This document shows positions 1 through 5,353 of a stretch of DNA of 5,353 nt, one piece after another. The notes under the pieces were generated by a model that had not been told where the DNA came from, searched no databases, and saw nothing but the letters and a program-made list of their open reading frames with translations. Position 1 is the stretch's first letter, and every line of letters starts with the position of its first letter. The stretch comes from Paracoccaceae bacterium (lineage in GTDB: Bacteria; Pseudomonadota; Alphaproteobacteria; Rhodobacterales; Rhodobacteraceae), in NCBI GenBank assembly GCA_007134805.1, contig SLKB01000384.1, positions 1 to 5,353 of the forward strand. Direction: 5' to 3'. Position numbers and translations under genes: made by a program.

Positions 1-1008
1 GATGTTGCGATCGAGCCGCGGCGAATGGACGGCAGATGTCACCTTGCCGACCGGCACGCCATCGCTGTGGACGGGCCAGAACCTGGTGTTCGGGCCCGCA
101 AGCGGCGGGCCGTCGATCTGCAGGCCCACCTGCTTGCGGCGCACGCCTTCGTCGCGGATCCGGCGCAGCGCGCCCTTGCCGATGAACGCGGCTTCCATGT
201 CAAGATCGACCAGCCGGTCGAGGCCCAGCTCATAGGGGTTGGTGCTGATATCCGCGTCGGCGTGGTAGGACAGCATCGCGCCTTCGATCCGGCGGATGGT
301 CGAGGTGTGGCCGGGCTTCAGCCCCAGCGGCACGCCCGCGGCCATGATCCGCTCCCACAGCTCATCGCCGCGGGTGCTGTCGCGCAGGTAGATCTCATAG
401 CCAAGTTCGCTCGACCAGCCGGTGCGCGACACGATCAGCGGGATGCCGTCGAGATCGAGCTCGCGCAGCCAGTAATAGCGCAGGTCCATGATGCTCTCGC
501 CAAAGAGCGCGCGCATCACCGCGCCGGATTTCGGGCCTTGCAGTTGCAGCGGCGAGACGTCGGGTTCGCGGATCGTCACGTCGAGCCGTGCGAAGGCGGC
601 CAGACCCTGCGCCCAGAGCAGGATGTCGCTGTCGGCAAGCGAGAGCCAGAACTTCTTCTCGCCGAGCCGGAGCAGGATCGGATCGTTGAGGATGCCGCCC
701 TCGGAATTGGTGATCAGCACGTATTTGCACTGCCCGACGGCCATCTGCGAGAGGTTGCGCGGGGTCAGAAGCTGGGTGAATTCCGCCGCGTCCGGGCCCG
801 AGATCTCGACCTGCCGCTCGACCGCGACGTCGCACAGGATCGCGTCATTGACCAAGTTCCAGAAATTCTGCACCGGGTCGCCGAAATCGCGCGGGATGTA
901 CATGTGGTTATAGACCGAGAACCCGCGCGCGCCCCAGCGCAGCGTCGCGTCGAAATACGGGGATTTGCGGATCTGGGTTCCGAAGCCGGGATCTGATGTC
1001 TGTGCCAT
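1..1008 (-). CDS. GcvT/DmdA-like aminomethyltransferase family protein (C-terminus cut by window edge)
   Basis: 336 codons are open from the ATG at 1008 to position 1, where the gene leaves the window. The protein belongs to the glycine-cleavage T-protein family (tetrahydrofolate-dependent aminomethyl/methyl transfer, cytoplasmic) and most resembles the DMSP demethylase DmdA branch. Seen in the sequence: a VYNHM segment at residues 32-36, CDVAVERQVEI at 59-69, TPRNLS at 82-87, LNDPILLRL at 107-115, FWLSLADSD at 120-128, LQGPKSGAVM at 156-165, and SRTGWSSELGYEIY at 194-207, which matches the GcvT 'SRTGYTGEDGFE' folate-domain motif. DmdA proteins are about 360-370 aa, so roughly 30 or more residues of the C-terminal barrel are missing. 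The start is supported by an AGGGGAGG Shine-Dalgarno, though only 3 nt from the ATG. It lies 159 nt downstream of the co-directional Lrp/AsnC gene. Family is secure; substrate (DMSP, a methylated glycine such as dimethylglycine, or another) cannot be told, because DmdA has close paralogues in Rhodobacterales with other roles. Confidence 0.85.
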   Translation of the reverse strand, partial: MAQTSDPGFGTQIRKSPYFDATLRWGARGFSVYNHMYIPRDFGDPVQNFWNLVNDAILCDVAVERQVEISGPDAAEFTQLLTPRNLSQMAVGQCKYVLITNSEGGILNDPILLRLGEKKFWLSLADSDILLWAQGLAAFARLDVTIREPDVSPLQLQGPKSGAVMRALFGESIMDLRYYWLRELDLDGIPLIVSRTGWSSELGYEIYLRDSTRGDELWERIMAAGVPLGLKPGHTSTIRRIEGAMLSYHADADISTNPYELGLDRLVDLDMEAAFIGKGALRRIRDEGVRRKQVGLQIDGPPLAGPNTRFWPVHSDGVPVGKVTSAVHSPRLDRNI

Positions 1009-1029
1009 GGTCCTCCCCTTTCGTGATCG

Positions 1030-1046
1030 GCGGTGCCCTGCACCGC
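1030..1046. repeat. Perfect 7-bp inverted repeat with 3-nt loop upstream of the DmdA-like gene
   Basis: GCGGTGC (1030-1036) and GCACCGC (1040-1046) are exact reverse complements separated by CCT. The repeat ends 22 nt before the ATG of the DmdA-like gene on the minus strand, just upstream of its ribosome binding site. It could be an operator for a dimeric regulator or a leader hairpin. There is no T-run after it on either strand, so it is not a standard terminator. The structure is visible; its role is inference. Confidence 0.45.
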
Positions 1047-1167
1047 GGATTCTGGACAGGCCTCAGGGCTAGCACAGCAGCCCGCGCAGCGCGGACTGAA
1101 GATGCGCCGCGCGCAGACCACGCGGACCCTTCTTGGCGGCGCTTGCAGACTGTTCGGGCGGGCGCGT

Positions 1168-1662
1168 CTAACCCCCTGTCCGGGTGCACAGATTCGCGAG
1201 ATTCGGCGGCGTCGATTTGACCTCGCGCGTGACGATATAGGTCATGTAGCGGTCGATCCCCAACTCGGCCGCGATGAGGGACTCCATCACCTTCTGGAAG
1301 GCGGCGAGGCTGGGGCAGAGCACGGTCATGACATAGTCCATCCCGCCCCCTGTCGCGATGCACCGGGTGATCGCCTCGACATTGCGGATCGCGGCCTCGA
1401 AGCGCTCGATATCCGCTCTGCGGTGATGTGCGAGGGAAACCGTGACGACGACCTCGGTGATGTCGGCGATCCGGTCAAGCGCGATCTCGGCGCGGTATCC
1501 GCGGATGAAACCGGCCGCCTTGAGCCGGGTCAGCCGTTCCCAGCAGGGGGTGGGCGACAGGTTCACGATCTCGGCGAGACGCGTCTTGCTCAGATGCCCA
1601 TGCGACTGGATCGCACTGAGGATGCGCAGATCAATCGCGTCGAGCCCGTATCGTCCCCTCAT
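1168..1662 (-). CDS. Lrp/AsnC family transcriptional regulator
   Basis: A 164-aa DNA-binding regulator of the Lrp/AsnC (feast/famine) family. The N-terminal winged helix-turn-helix spans residues 7-60: LDAIDLRIL at 7-15, TRLAEIVNLSPTPCWERLTRL at 27-47 with the recognition helix around LSPTPCW, then GFIRGYRAEI at 51-60. The C-terminal RAM (effector-binding/oligomerisation) domain spans about 68-150 and carries the glycine-rich turn GGGMDYVM at 105-112. Length matches the family (about 150-165 aa). I prefer the ATG at 1662 over the in-frame ATG at 1692, because AAGAG lies 6 nt before the former while the latter has no ribosome binding site and would add ten residues ahead of the conserved core. 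The gene sits between two methyl-transfer genes in the same direction, so local control of one or both is likely, with an amino acid or methylated amino acid as possible effector; the ligand cannot be read from sequence. Confidence 0.93.
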   Translation of the reverse strand: MRGRYGLDAIDLRILSAIQSHGHLSKTRLAEIVNLSPTPCWERLTRLKAAGFIRGYRAEIALDRIADITEVVVTVSLAHHRRADIERFEAAIRNVEAITRCIATGGGMDYVMTVLCPSLAAFQKVMESLIAAELGIDRYMTYIVTREVKSTPPNLANLCTRTGG

Positions 1663-1708
1663 GCGAAACTCTTGATGCTCCCTGCCTCGCATCGCGCAGC
1701 ATAGGGCA

Positions 1709-1724
1709 GCGCGCGGCCGCGCGC
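1709..1724. repeat. 16-bp perfect GC palindrome in the methyltransferase-Lrp spacer
   Basis: The 16 bases at 1709-1724 (left half GCGCGCGG, right half CCGCGCGC) are their own reverse complement. They lie 46 nt upstream of the Lrp/AsnC start and 57 nt after the methyltransferase stop. Such a pure GC palindrome can form a hairpin or cruciform and may slow transcription between the genes, but no T-run follows it on the minus strand, so a classic terminator is not supported. The rest of this 119-nt spacer contains GATAAT (minus strand, 1757-1752), a reasonable -10 sequence with no clear -35 partner. Confidence 0.35.
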
Positions 1725-1781
1725 CAGCCGCGGCGATGGGGGCGATGTGCGATTATCGTGGCGGGCAGGGGGCGGGCGCGC

Positions 1782-2711
1782 TCAGACTGGATCGGTCTGG
1801 TTGCGCGGCGCATTCGCGAGGGGCTTGCGCGCAGTGCCGGGCCGCAGCCTGCGGGCCAGCTCGGCGATATGGGCGGGGCCCGTCTCGCAGCAGCCACCGA
1901 TGATGCTGGCCCCTTGGGCATGCCAGCGCTGCGCGTGATCGGCATAGCGGGCGGGGCCAAGGTCGCCGCGCGCCTGCAGGACGCTCACATCGGCCTTCGC
2001 GGCCTTGAAGGCTGTCGCGATGCTGGTGAAGGCATTCGCATAGACCCCGCGCGGCAGCGGGCTGGGACCCAGCGCGTCAAGCGCCGCGGGGATCGCCTCC
2101 ACGGCTGAGCAATTGACGAGCAGCGCCGCCGCCCCCTCATCGCGCGCCACGGCGATCACATCGGCTACGGCCTCGCCCGAGCGCAGGCGCGCGCCGCTGG
2201 TGTCATCCACGGTCACGGCCAGCCAGACGGGCACCCCGGCAGCCTGCGCGCCTTGCAGTGCGGCGCGCGCATGGGTAAGCGAGGCGACCGTTTCGCAGAT
2301 CACCAGATCGACGCGCCCCTGCATGCGCCGCGCGCCTTCGGCATAGAGCGGGCGCGCGGTGTCGAGATCGGGGTGATGCTCGGGGCGGTAGCTGCCATGG
2401 AGCGGGCCAAGCGCGCCGGCAACACGCCCAGACCCGTGCGCCGCGCGCGCCTGCGCGGCCGCGTGCAGCGCGATGTCATAGAGTGCCTCGAACGCCCCTT
2501 CCAGATCGGTCCCGTCGAGCCGGTCGCGCTGCAGCGCGTAGGTGTTGGCCGTGGCGATATCCGCGCCTGCGGCGAAGAACTCTGCATGGATCTGCGCCAG
2601 AAGATCGGGGTGATCGCGCATCAGCCGGACCGACCATTGATGCGTCGGCCTGTCGCCCGAGCGGCGCAGCAATTCCTGCCCCATGCCACCGTCTAGAAGT
2701 GTCAGTTCCAC
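1782..2711 (-). CDS. Homocysteine S-methyltransferase family protein (MmuM/BHMT-like)
   Basis: A complete 309-aa cytoplasmic zinc enzyme of the homocysteine S-methyltransferase (Pfam S-methyl_trans) family, which moves a methyl group from a donor such as S-methylmethionine or betaine to homocysteine to give methionine. Seen: DGGMG at residues 7-11, GADIATANTY at 49-58, GALGPLHGSY at 99-108, CET at 139-141, and the zinc ligand cysteines expected of the family, C201 in LLVNC and C274-C275 in GGCCETG. Length equals that of MmuM-type enzymes (about 310 aa), so no cobalamin or folate domains are attached. The start is GTG at 2711: GGAGG lies 5 nt before it and an in-frame TAG at 2726-2724 excludes a longer protein. 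It is the first of three co-directional minus-strand genes and is divergent from the SulP gene. The methyl donor is not fixed by the motifs; DMSP, betaine and S-methylmethionine are all possible. Confidence 0.93.
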   Translation of the reverse strand: MELTLLDGGMGQELLRRSGDRPTHQWSVRLMRDHPDLLAQIHAEFFAAGADIATANTYALQRDRLDGTDLEGAFEALYDIALHAAAQARAAHGSGRVAGALGPLHGSYRPEHHPDLDTARPLYAEGARRMQGRVDLVICETVASLTHARAALQGAQAAGVPVWLAVTVDDTSGARLRSGEAVADVIAVARDEGAAALLVNCSAVEAIPAALDALGPSPLPRGVYANAFTSIATAFKAAKADVSVLQARGDLGPARYADHAQRWHAQGASIIGGCCETGPAHIAELARRLRPGTARKPLANAPRNQTDPV

Positions 2712-2761
2712 CCCGGCCTCCGCCTAATTCCCGGAAAAATCGCGCATCCTGTCCTGTGTCG

Positions 2762-2788
2762 GAAAGTGGCGGCTGACAGCCAGCTTTC
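2762..2788 (-). promoter_or_regulatory. Candidate hairpin in the leader of the homocysteine methyltransferase gene
   Basis: On the minus strand GAAAG-c-TGGC pairs with GCCA-CTTTC, a 9-bp stem with one bulged C and an 8-nt loop. A smaller competing stem (GGCT/AGCC around GTC) uses the same bases. It ends 50 nt before the GTG start. A T5 run occurs on the minus strand further downstream (2737-2741) but is not adjacent to the stem, so this is not a standard intrinsic terminator. It could be an operator or a leader RNA element; nothing in it matches the SAM-II or SAH riboswitch cores as I know them. Confidence 0.3.
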
Positions 2789-2871
2789 AACCCTCCGCGC
2801 GGCGATGGCCTGAAAATGTGGCAACCGCAGCGGCGTTCGCTGGGCTGCGGCTGCAATGCGCCCTTTTAGAG

Positions 2872-2889
2872 TTGCGCAAGATGCATCTT
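2872..2889. promoter_or_regulatory. Overlapping palindromes, candidate operator between the divergent genes
   Basis: AAGATGCATCTT (2878-2889) is a perfect 12-bp palindrome and overlaps TTGCGCAA (2872-2879), a perfect 8-bp one. Both are locally AT-richer than the surrounding DNA. The site lies near the possible -35 element of the SulP gene and well upstream of the methyltransferase gene, a typical position for a dimeric regulator. No specific regulator can be assigned from the sequence. Confidence 0.35.
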
Positions 2890-2897
2890 TTCGCGTA

Positions 2898-3014
2898 CCA
2901 CCCGCGCAATCCGCATGGACCCGGTGCAAGTCCGGGTGGCTCTTCCGGCCGCCGATCCGCCGGATAACCTGAAAAAACACTCTGAAAACCCGGTGTGCTG
3001 CGTTTCAGACAGTG
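2898..3014 (+). promoter_or_regulatory. Candidate structured 5' leader RNA of the SulP-Usp operon
   Basis: Upstream of the SulP start lies a series of possible stems. ACCCGG/CCGGGT (2919-2924 with 2932-2937, 7-nt loop) competes with CCACCCG/CGGGTGG (2898-2904 with 2933-2939). GGTGGC/GCCGCC (2935-2940 with 2948-2953, one G-U) competes with TCCGGC/GCCGGA (2944-2949 with 2959-2964). An A-rich linker follows, then a 10-bp stem CACTCTGAAA/TTTCAG-ac-AGTG (2978-2987 with 3003-3014, 2-nt bulge) that ends 6 nt before the likely ribosome binding site AGGA (3021-3024). The pairings are visible, but GC-rich DNA yields chance stems. From memory, an alphaproteobacterial RNA motif called sul1 has been described upstream of sulfate-transporter-type genes; I cannot check whether this leader matches it. 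Confidence 0.35.
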
Positions 3015-3033
3015 CTGGACAGGAACCTGTGAC

Positions 3034-4524
3034 ATGATTTCAATCGATGCTTACCGCGCGCAGTGGTTTGGCAATGTGCGCGGCGATCTGATTGCCGGGC
3101 TTGTTGTCGCGCTTGCGCTTATTCCCGAAGCCATCGCCTTTTCCATCATCGCGGGCGTGGACCCGAAAGTCGGGCTCTATGCCAGCTTTTCCATTGCAGT
3201 GCTGATTGCCTTCACGGGCGGCAGGCCGGGCATGATTTCGGCGGCGACGGCCGCGACGGCAGTGCTGATGGTCACGCTGGTGCGCGATCACGGGCTGGAA
3301 TACCTGCTTGCCGCCACGGTTCTGGCGGGGCTGCTGCAGATCGGGGCGGGGCTGCTGAAGCTGGGCTTCATCATGCGCTATGTGTCGAAATCGGTCATGA
3401 CGGGGTTCGTGAACGCGCTGGCGATCCTGATCTTTCTGGCGCAATTGCCCGAACTGGACCCGCGCGAGGTGTCCTGGATCACCTATGTTCTGGTGGCGGC
3501 GGGCCTGGGCATCATCTACGGGTTGCCGATGCTGACGCGTGCAATCCCCTCGCCGCTGGTGACCATCGTGGTGCTGACGATCGTGGCCATCGTGCTGGGG
3601 CTCGATGTGCGCACGGTGGGCGACATGGGCGAATTGCCCGACACGCTGCCGGTGTTCCTGATCCCCGACATTCCGCTGACATTTGAGACGCTGACGATCA
3701 TCCTGCCCTATTCCATGGCCATCGCGGTCGTGGGGCTGCTCGAAAGCCTGATGACGCAGAATATCGTCGATGACCTGACCGACACGCGTTCGGACCGCAA
3801 TCAGGAATGCATCGGGCAGGGCATATCCAACACCGCGACCGGGTTCATCGGCGGCATGGCGGGCTGTGCGATGATCGGGCAGTCGATCATCAACGTCAAA
3901 TCCGGCGGGCGCGGGCGGCTGTCGTGCTTTGCCGCGGGTGTCTATCTGCTGTTCCTGATCCTGGTGCTGGGCGATCTGGTGAAACAGATCCCCATGGCAG
4001 CCCTCGTCGCGGTGATGATCATGGTGTCCATCGGCACGTTTTCCTGGTCGTCGATCAAGGCGCTGAAGGTGCATCCGCGCTCCAGCTCGGTGGTGATGAT
4101 CGCGACTGTGGTGACGGTGGTTTACACGCATAACCTGGCCATTGGCGTGCTGGTGGGCGTGCTGTTGTCGGGCATCTTCTTTGCGGGCAAGATCGCGCAG
4201 CTGTTCACCATGCGCAGCACGATTTCAAAGGACGGGCGCGTGCGCACCTATATCGTGGAGGGGCAGTTGTTCTACGGCTCGGTCGAGGATTTCATGGACG
4301 CGTTCGACTTCAAGGAAACACTCGACAAGGTCATCATTGATGTCAGCCGCGCGCATATCTGGGATATCTCGTCGGTTCAGTCGCTGGACATGGCGATCCT
4401 GAAATTCCGCCGCGACGGGGCCGAGGTTGAAGTGATCGGCATGAACGCGGCGACTGAGACCATCGTTGACAAGCTTGCCATTCATGACAAGCCGGGCGCG
4501 ATGGACAAGTTGATGTCGCATTGA
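3034..4524 (+). CDS. SulP family inorganic anion transporter with C-terminal STAS domain
   Basis: A 496-aa inner-membrane secondary transporter of the SulP/SLC26 family, whose members carry sulfate, bicarbonate or related anions. Residues 15-390 are a string of about a dozen hydrophobic segments. Family marks include [27 protein letters not shown] at 16-42 with P31-E32, the following GLY at 47-49, the [14 protein letters not shown] segment after the third helix, GLLES at 234-238, and GFIGGMAG...[16 protein letters not shown] at 270-297. The cytoplasmic STAS domain spans about 396-496, with [19 protein letters not shown] around D444. It is somewhat shorter than the usual 550-570 aa. The start is ATG at 3034, with AGGA nine nt upstream; the in-frame GTG at 2995 would add 13 non-hydrophobic residues encoded inside the candidate leader stem. 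It is followed 11 nt later by a universal stress protein gene, so the two form an operon. Substrate and coupling ion are not decidable from motifs alone. Confidence 0.94.
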   Translation: MISIDAYRAQWFGNVRGDLIAGLVVALALIPEAIAFSIIAGVDPKVGLYASFSIAVLIAFTGGRPGMISAATAATAVLMVTLVRDHGLEYLLAATVLAGLLQIGAGLLKLGFIMRYVSKSVMTGFVNALAILIFLAQLPELDPREVSWITYVLVAAGLGIIYGLPMLTRAIPSPLVTIVVLTIVAIVLGLDVRTVGDMGELPDTLPVFLIPDIPLTFETLTIILPYSMAIAVVGLLESLMTQNIVDDLTDTRSDRNQECIGQGISNTATGFIGGMAGCAMIGQSIINVKSGGRGRLSCFAAGVYLLFLILVLGDLVKQIPMAALVAVMIMVSIGTFSWSSIKALKVHPRSSSVVMIATVVTVVYTHNLAIGVLVGVLLSGIFFAGKIAQLFTMRSTISKDGRVRTYIVEGQLFYGSVEDFMDAFDFKETLDKVIIDVSRAHIWDISSVQSLDMAILKFRRDGAEVEVIGMNAATETIVDKLAIHDKPGAMDKLMSH

Positions 4525-4535
4525 GGGGGGATGAC

Positions 4536-5353
4536 ATGACCGACCAACCACAGAAAATCGTGGCTCTTGTTGACGGGTCGATCTATTCGGCCTCGCTGTG
4601 CGAGCATGCCGCGTGGATTTCGCAGCGCACTGATGCGCCGGTTGAGTTGATCCATGTTCTGGGCCGCCGTGATGCGCCCGAGAAGCGCGACCTTTCGGGC
4701 TCGATCAAGCTGGGCGCGCGGTCCGCGCTGCTGCAGGAACTGGCGGATCTTGATGCGCAGCGCGCGAAACTGATCAGTGCCCGGGGCCGCGCCATTCTGG
4801 AAGATGCGCGCACGATCCTCGACAAGGCAGGGGTCGATGAGATCACCACGCGCCTGCGTCAGGGGGATATCGTCGAGGCGATCGGCGAGATCGAAACGGA
4901 CGCCCGCGTGATCATGATCGGCAAGCGCGGCGAAGCGGCCGATTTTGCCAAGGGCCATCTGGGCTCCAATCTGGAGCGGATCATCCGTGCCAGCACGAAA
5001 CCCGTCTTCGTCGCGTCCCGCGCGTTCAAGCCAATCTCGAAGGTGCTCGTCGCCTATGATGGCGGGACATCGGCGATGAAGGCCGTGGACCATATTGCCC
5101 GAAGCCCGCTGTTTCAGGGCCTGTCGGTGCATGTCGTGACCGTCGGAGCCGCGACGAACGAGGTCAGGAAAGGGCTGGAGGATGCACAGGCGCTGCTGGG
5201 GGCCGCGGGGCTCGAGGCAGAGACCTCGGTCCTCGCCGGTCAGCCGGAAACCGCGCTTGGCAAGCTGGTCGAGGAGGCGCAATTCGACATGCTGGTGATG
5301 GGGGCCTATGGCCATACGCGGATTCGCACGCTGATCATCGGGTCCACGACAAC
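4536..5353 (+). CDS. Universal stress protein, tandem UspA domains (3' end cut by window edge)
   Basis: 272 complete codons are visible before the right edge. The protein has two UspA alpha/beta domains in tandem. The first spans about residues 6-160: KIVALVDGS at 7-15 and a nucleotide-loop-like GKRG...GS with G129, G132, G143 and S144, spacing G-2x-G-10x-GS. The second starts near 168: VLVAYDGGTS at 170-179 with D175, then GAYG...GS with G256, G259, G269 and S270, an exact G-2x-G-9x-GS ATP-binding pattern. Tandem Usp proteins are about 270-290 aa, so only a short tail should be missing. No signal peptide or membrane segment is seen, so it is cytoplasmic. ATG 4536 follows the SulP stop by 11 nt, with a G-rich ribosome binding site at 4524-4530; the ATG at 4531 meets a stop after two codons. 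Co-transcription suggests it modulates or reports on the transporter, perhaps through its STAS domain; that link is inference. Confidence 0.93.
   Translation, partial: MTDQPQKIVALVDGSIYSASLCEHAAWISQRTDAPVELIHVLGRRDAPEKRDLSGSIKLGARSALLQELADLDAQRAKLISARGRAILEDARTILDKAGVDEITTRLRQGDIVEAIGEIETDARVIMIGKRGEAADFAKGHLGSNLERIIRASTKPVFVASRAFKPISKVLVAYDGGTSAMKAVDHIARSPLFQGLSVHVVTVGAATNEVRKGLEDAQALLGAAGLEAETSVLAGQPETALGKLVEEAQFDMLVMGAYGHTRIRTLIIGSTT

Larger units (their letters stand above)
2712..3033. promoter_or_regulatory. 322-nt divergent intergenic region with promoters and leaders for both flanking genes
   Basis: This spacer separates the start of the methyltransferase gene (minus strand) from the SulP gene (plus strand), so it must hold promoters for both directions. 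I find no convincing protein gene: the open frames crossing it have no family resemblance. It contains a hairpin at 2762-2788, a palindrome at 2878-2889, GC-rich stems at 2898-2964 and a long stem at 2978-3014, listed separately. A possible plus-strand promoter is TTGCGC at 2872-2877 with a poor -10 (TACCAC, 2896-2901); this is weak and stated only as a candidate. Confidence 0.6.

Noticed and set aside
25..996. 323-aa plus-strand open frame opposite the DmdA-like gene
   Set aside because: It mirrors the GcvT-family gene on the minus strand, shows no family motifs, and is the sort of long antisense frame that high-GC coding DNA produces.
1752..1757. GATAAT (minus strand) as a -10 box for the Lrp/AsnC gene
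   Set aside because: No acceptable -35 element lies 16-18 nt upstream, so a promoter is not claimed as a feature.
2919..2964. Cobalamin, SAM-II or SAH riboswitch for the SulP leader
   Set aside because: The segment GGTGCAAGTCC superficially recalls a cobalamin-riboswitch stretch, but the other conserved blocks are missing and no SAM-II or SAH core is visible.
3019..3030. ACAGG-AA-CCTGT palindrome as a ribosome-binding-site hairpin
   Set aside because: The full repeat leaves only a 2-nt loop, too tight for RNA; a 4-bp stem with a 4-nt loop is possible but too weak to claim.
2787..3035. 82-aa minus-strand open frame in the divergent spacer
   Set aside because: It overlaps the candidate SulP leader and start, has no recognisable domain and no credible translation signal.
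3040..4131. 363-aa minus-strand open frame opposite the SulP gene
   Set aside because: The product is a His/Arg/Asp/Gln-rich sequence typical of the antisense of a hydrophobic membrane protein; the plus strand encodes clear SulP motifs.
4482..5315. 277-aa minus-strand open frame opposite the Usp gene
   Set aside because: It is the antisense of two recognisable UspA domains and has no motif or ribosome binding site of its own.

Overview
The window is high-GC DNA with codon use and gene content typical of an alphaproteobacterium, most likely Rhodobacterales (Roseobacter/Paracoccus/Rhodobacter type). The clues are a DMSP-demethylase-like GcvT-family protein, an AsnC-type regulator with an LSPTPCW recognition helix, and a SulP transporter paired with a tandem universal stress protein. 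This placement is inference; no rRNA or other marker gene is present. There are five protein genes, two of them cut by the window edges. I see no tRNA, rRNA, insertion sequence, CRISPR array or phage gene.

Left part (1-2711), minus strand, read right to left: a homocysteine S-methyltransferase-family gene (2711-1782, GTG start), an Lrp/AsnC-family regulator (1662-1168), and a GcvT/DmdA-like aminomethyltransferase-family gene (1008 to beyond position 1). All three point the same way, with spacers of 119 and 159 nt. Both enzymes belong to one-carbon families: one transfers methyl groups to homocysteine, the other belongs to a tetrahydrofolate-linked family that demethylates methylated amines or sulfonium compounds. 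They look like a small methyl-donor utilisation module with a local regulator, although each spacer is long enough to hold its own promoter.

Middle (2712-3033): a 322-nt spacer between divergent genes. It has no convincing gene but is rich in inverted repeats. These include a 9-bp (one bulge) hairpin in the leader of the methyltransferase gene, a 12-bp palindrome near the centre, and a chain of partly exclusive GC-rich stems followed by a 10-bp stem just before the SulP start. This is the most likely place for an uncharacterised regulatory element.

Right part (3034-5353), plus strand: a compact 496-aa SulP anion transporter with a C-terminal STAS domain, then after 11 nt a two-domain universal stress protein (UspA family) that runs off the right edge. 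The spacing indicates one operon, suggesting an inorganic anion transporter (sulfate or bicarbonate; substrate not determinable here) made together with a soluble nucleotide-binding partner. Nothing in the window is clearly a new system; the leader of the SulP-Usp operon and the methyltransferase/DmdA-like pairing deserve the closest look.
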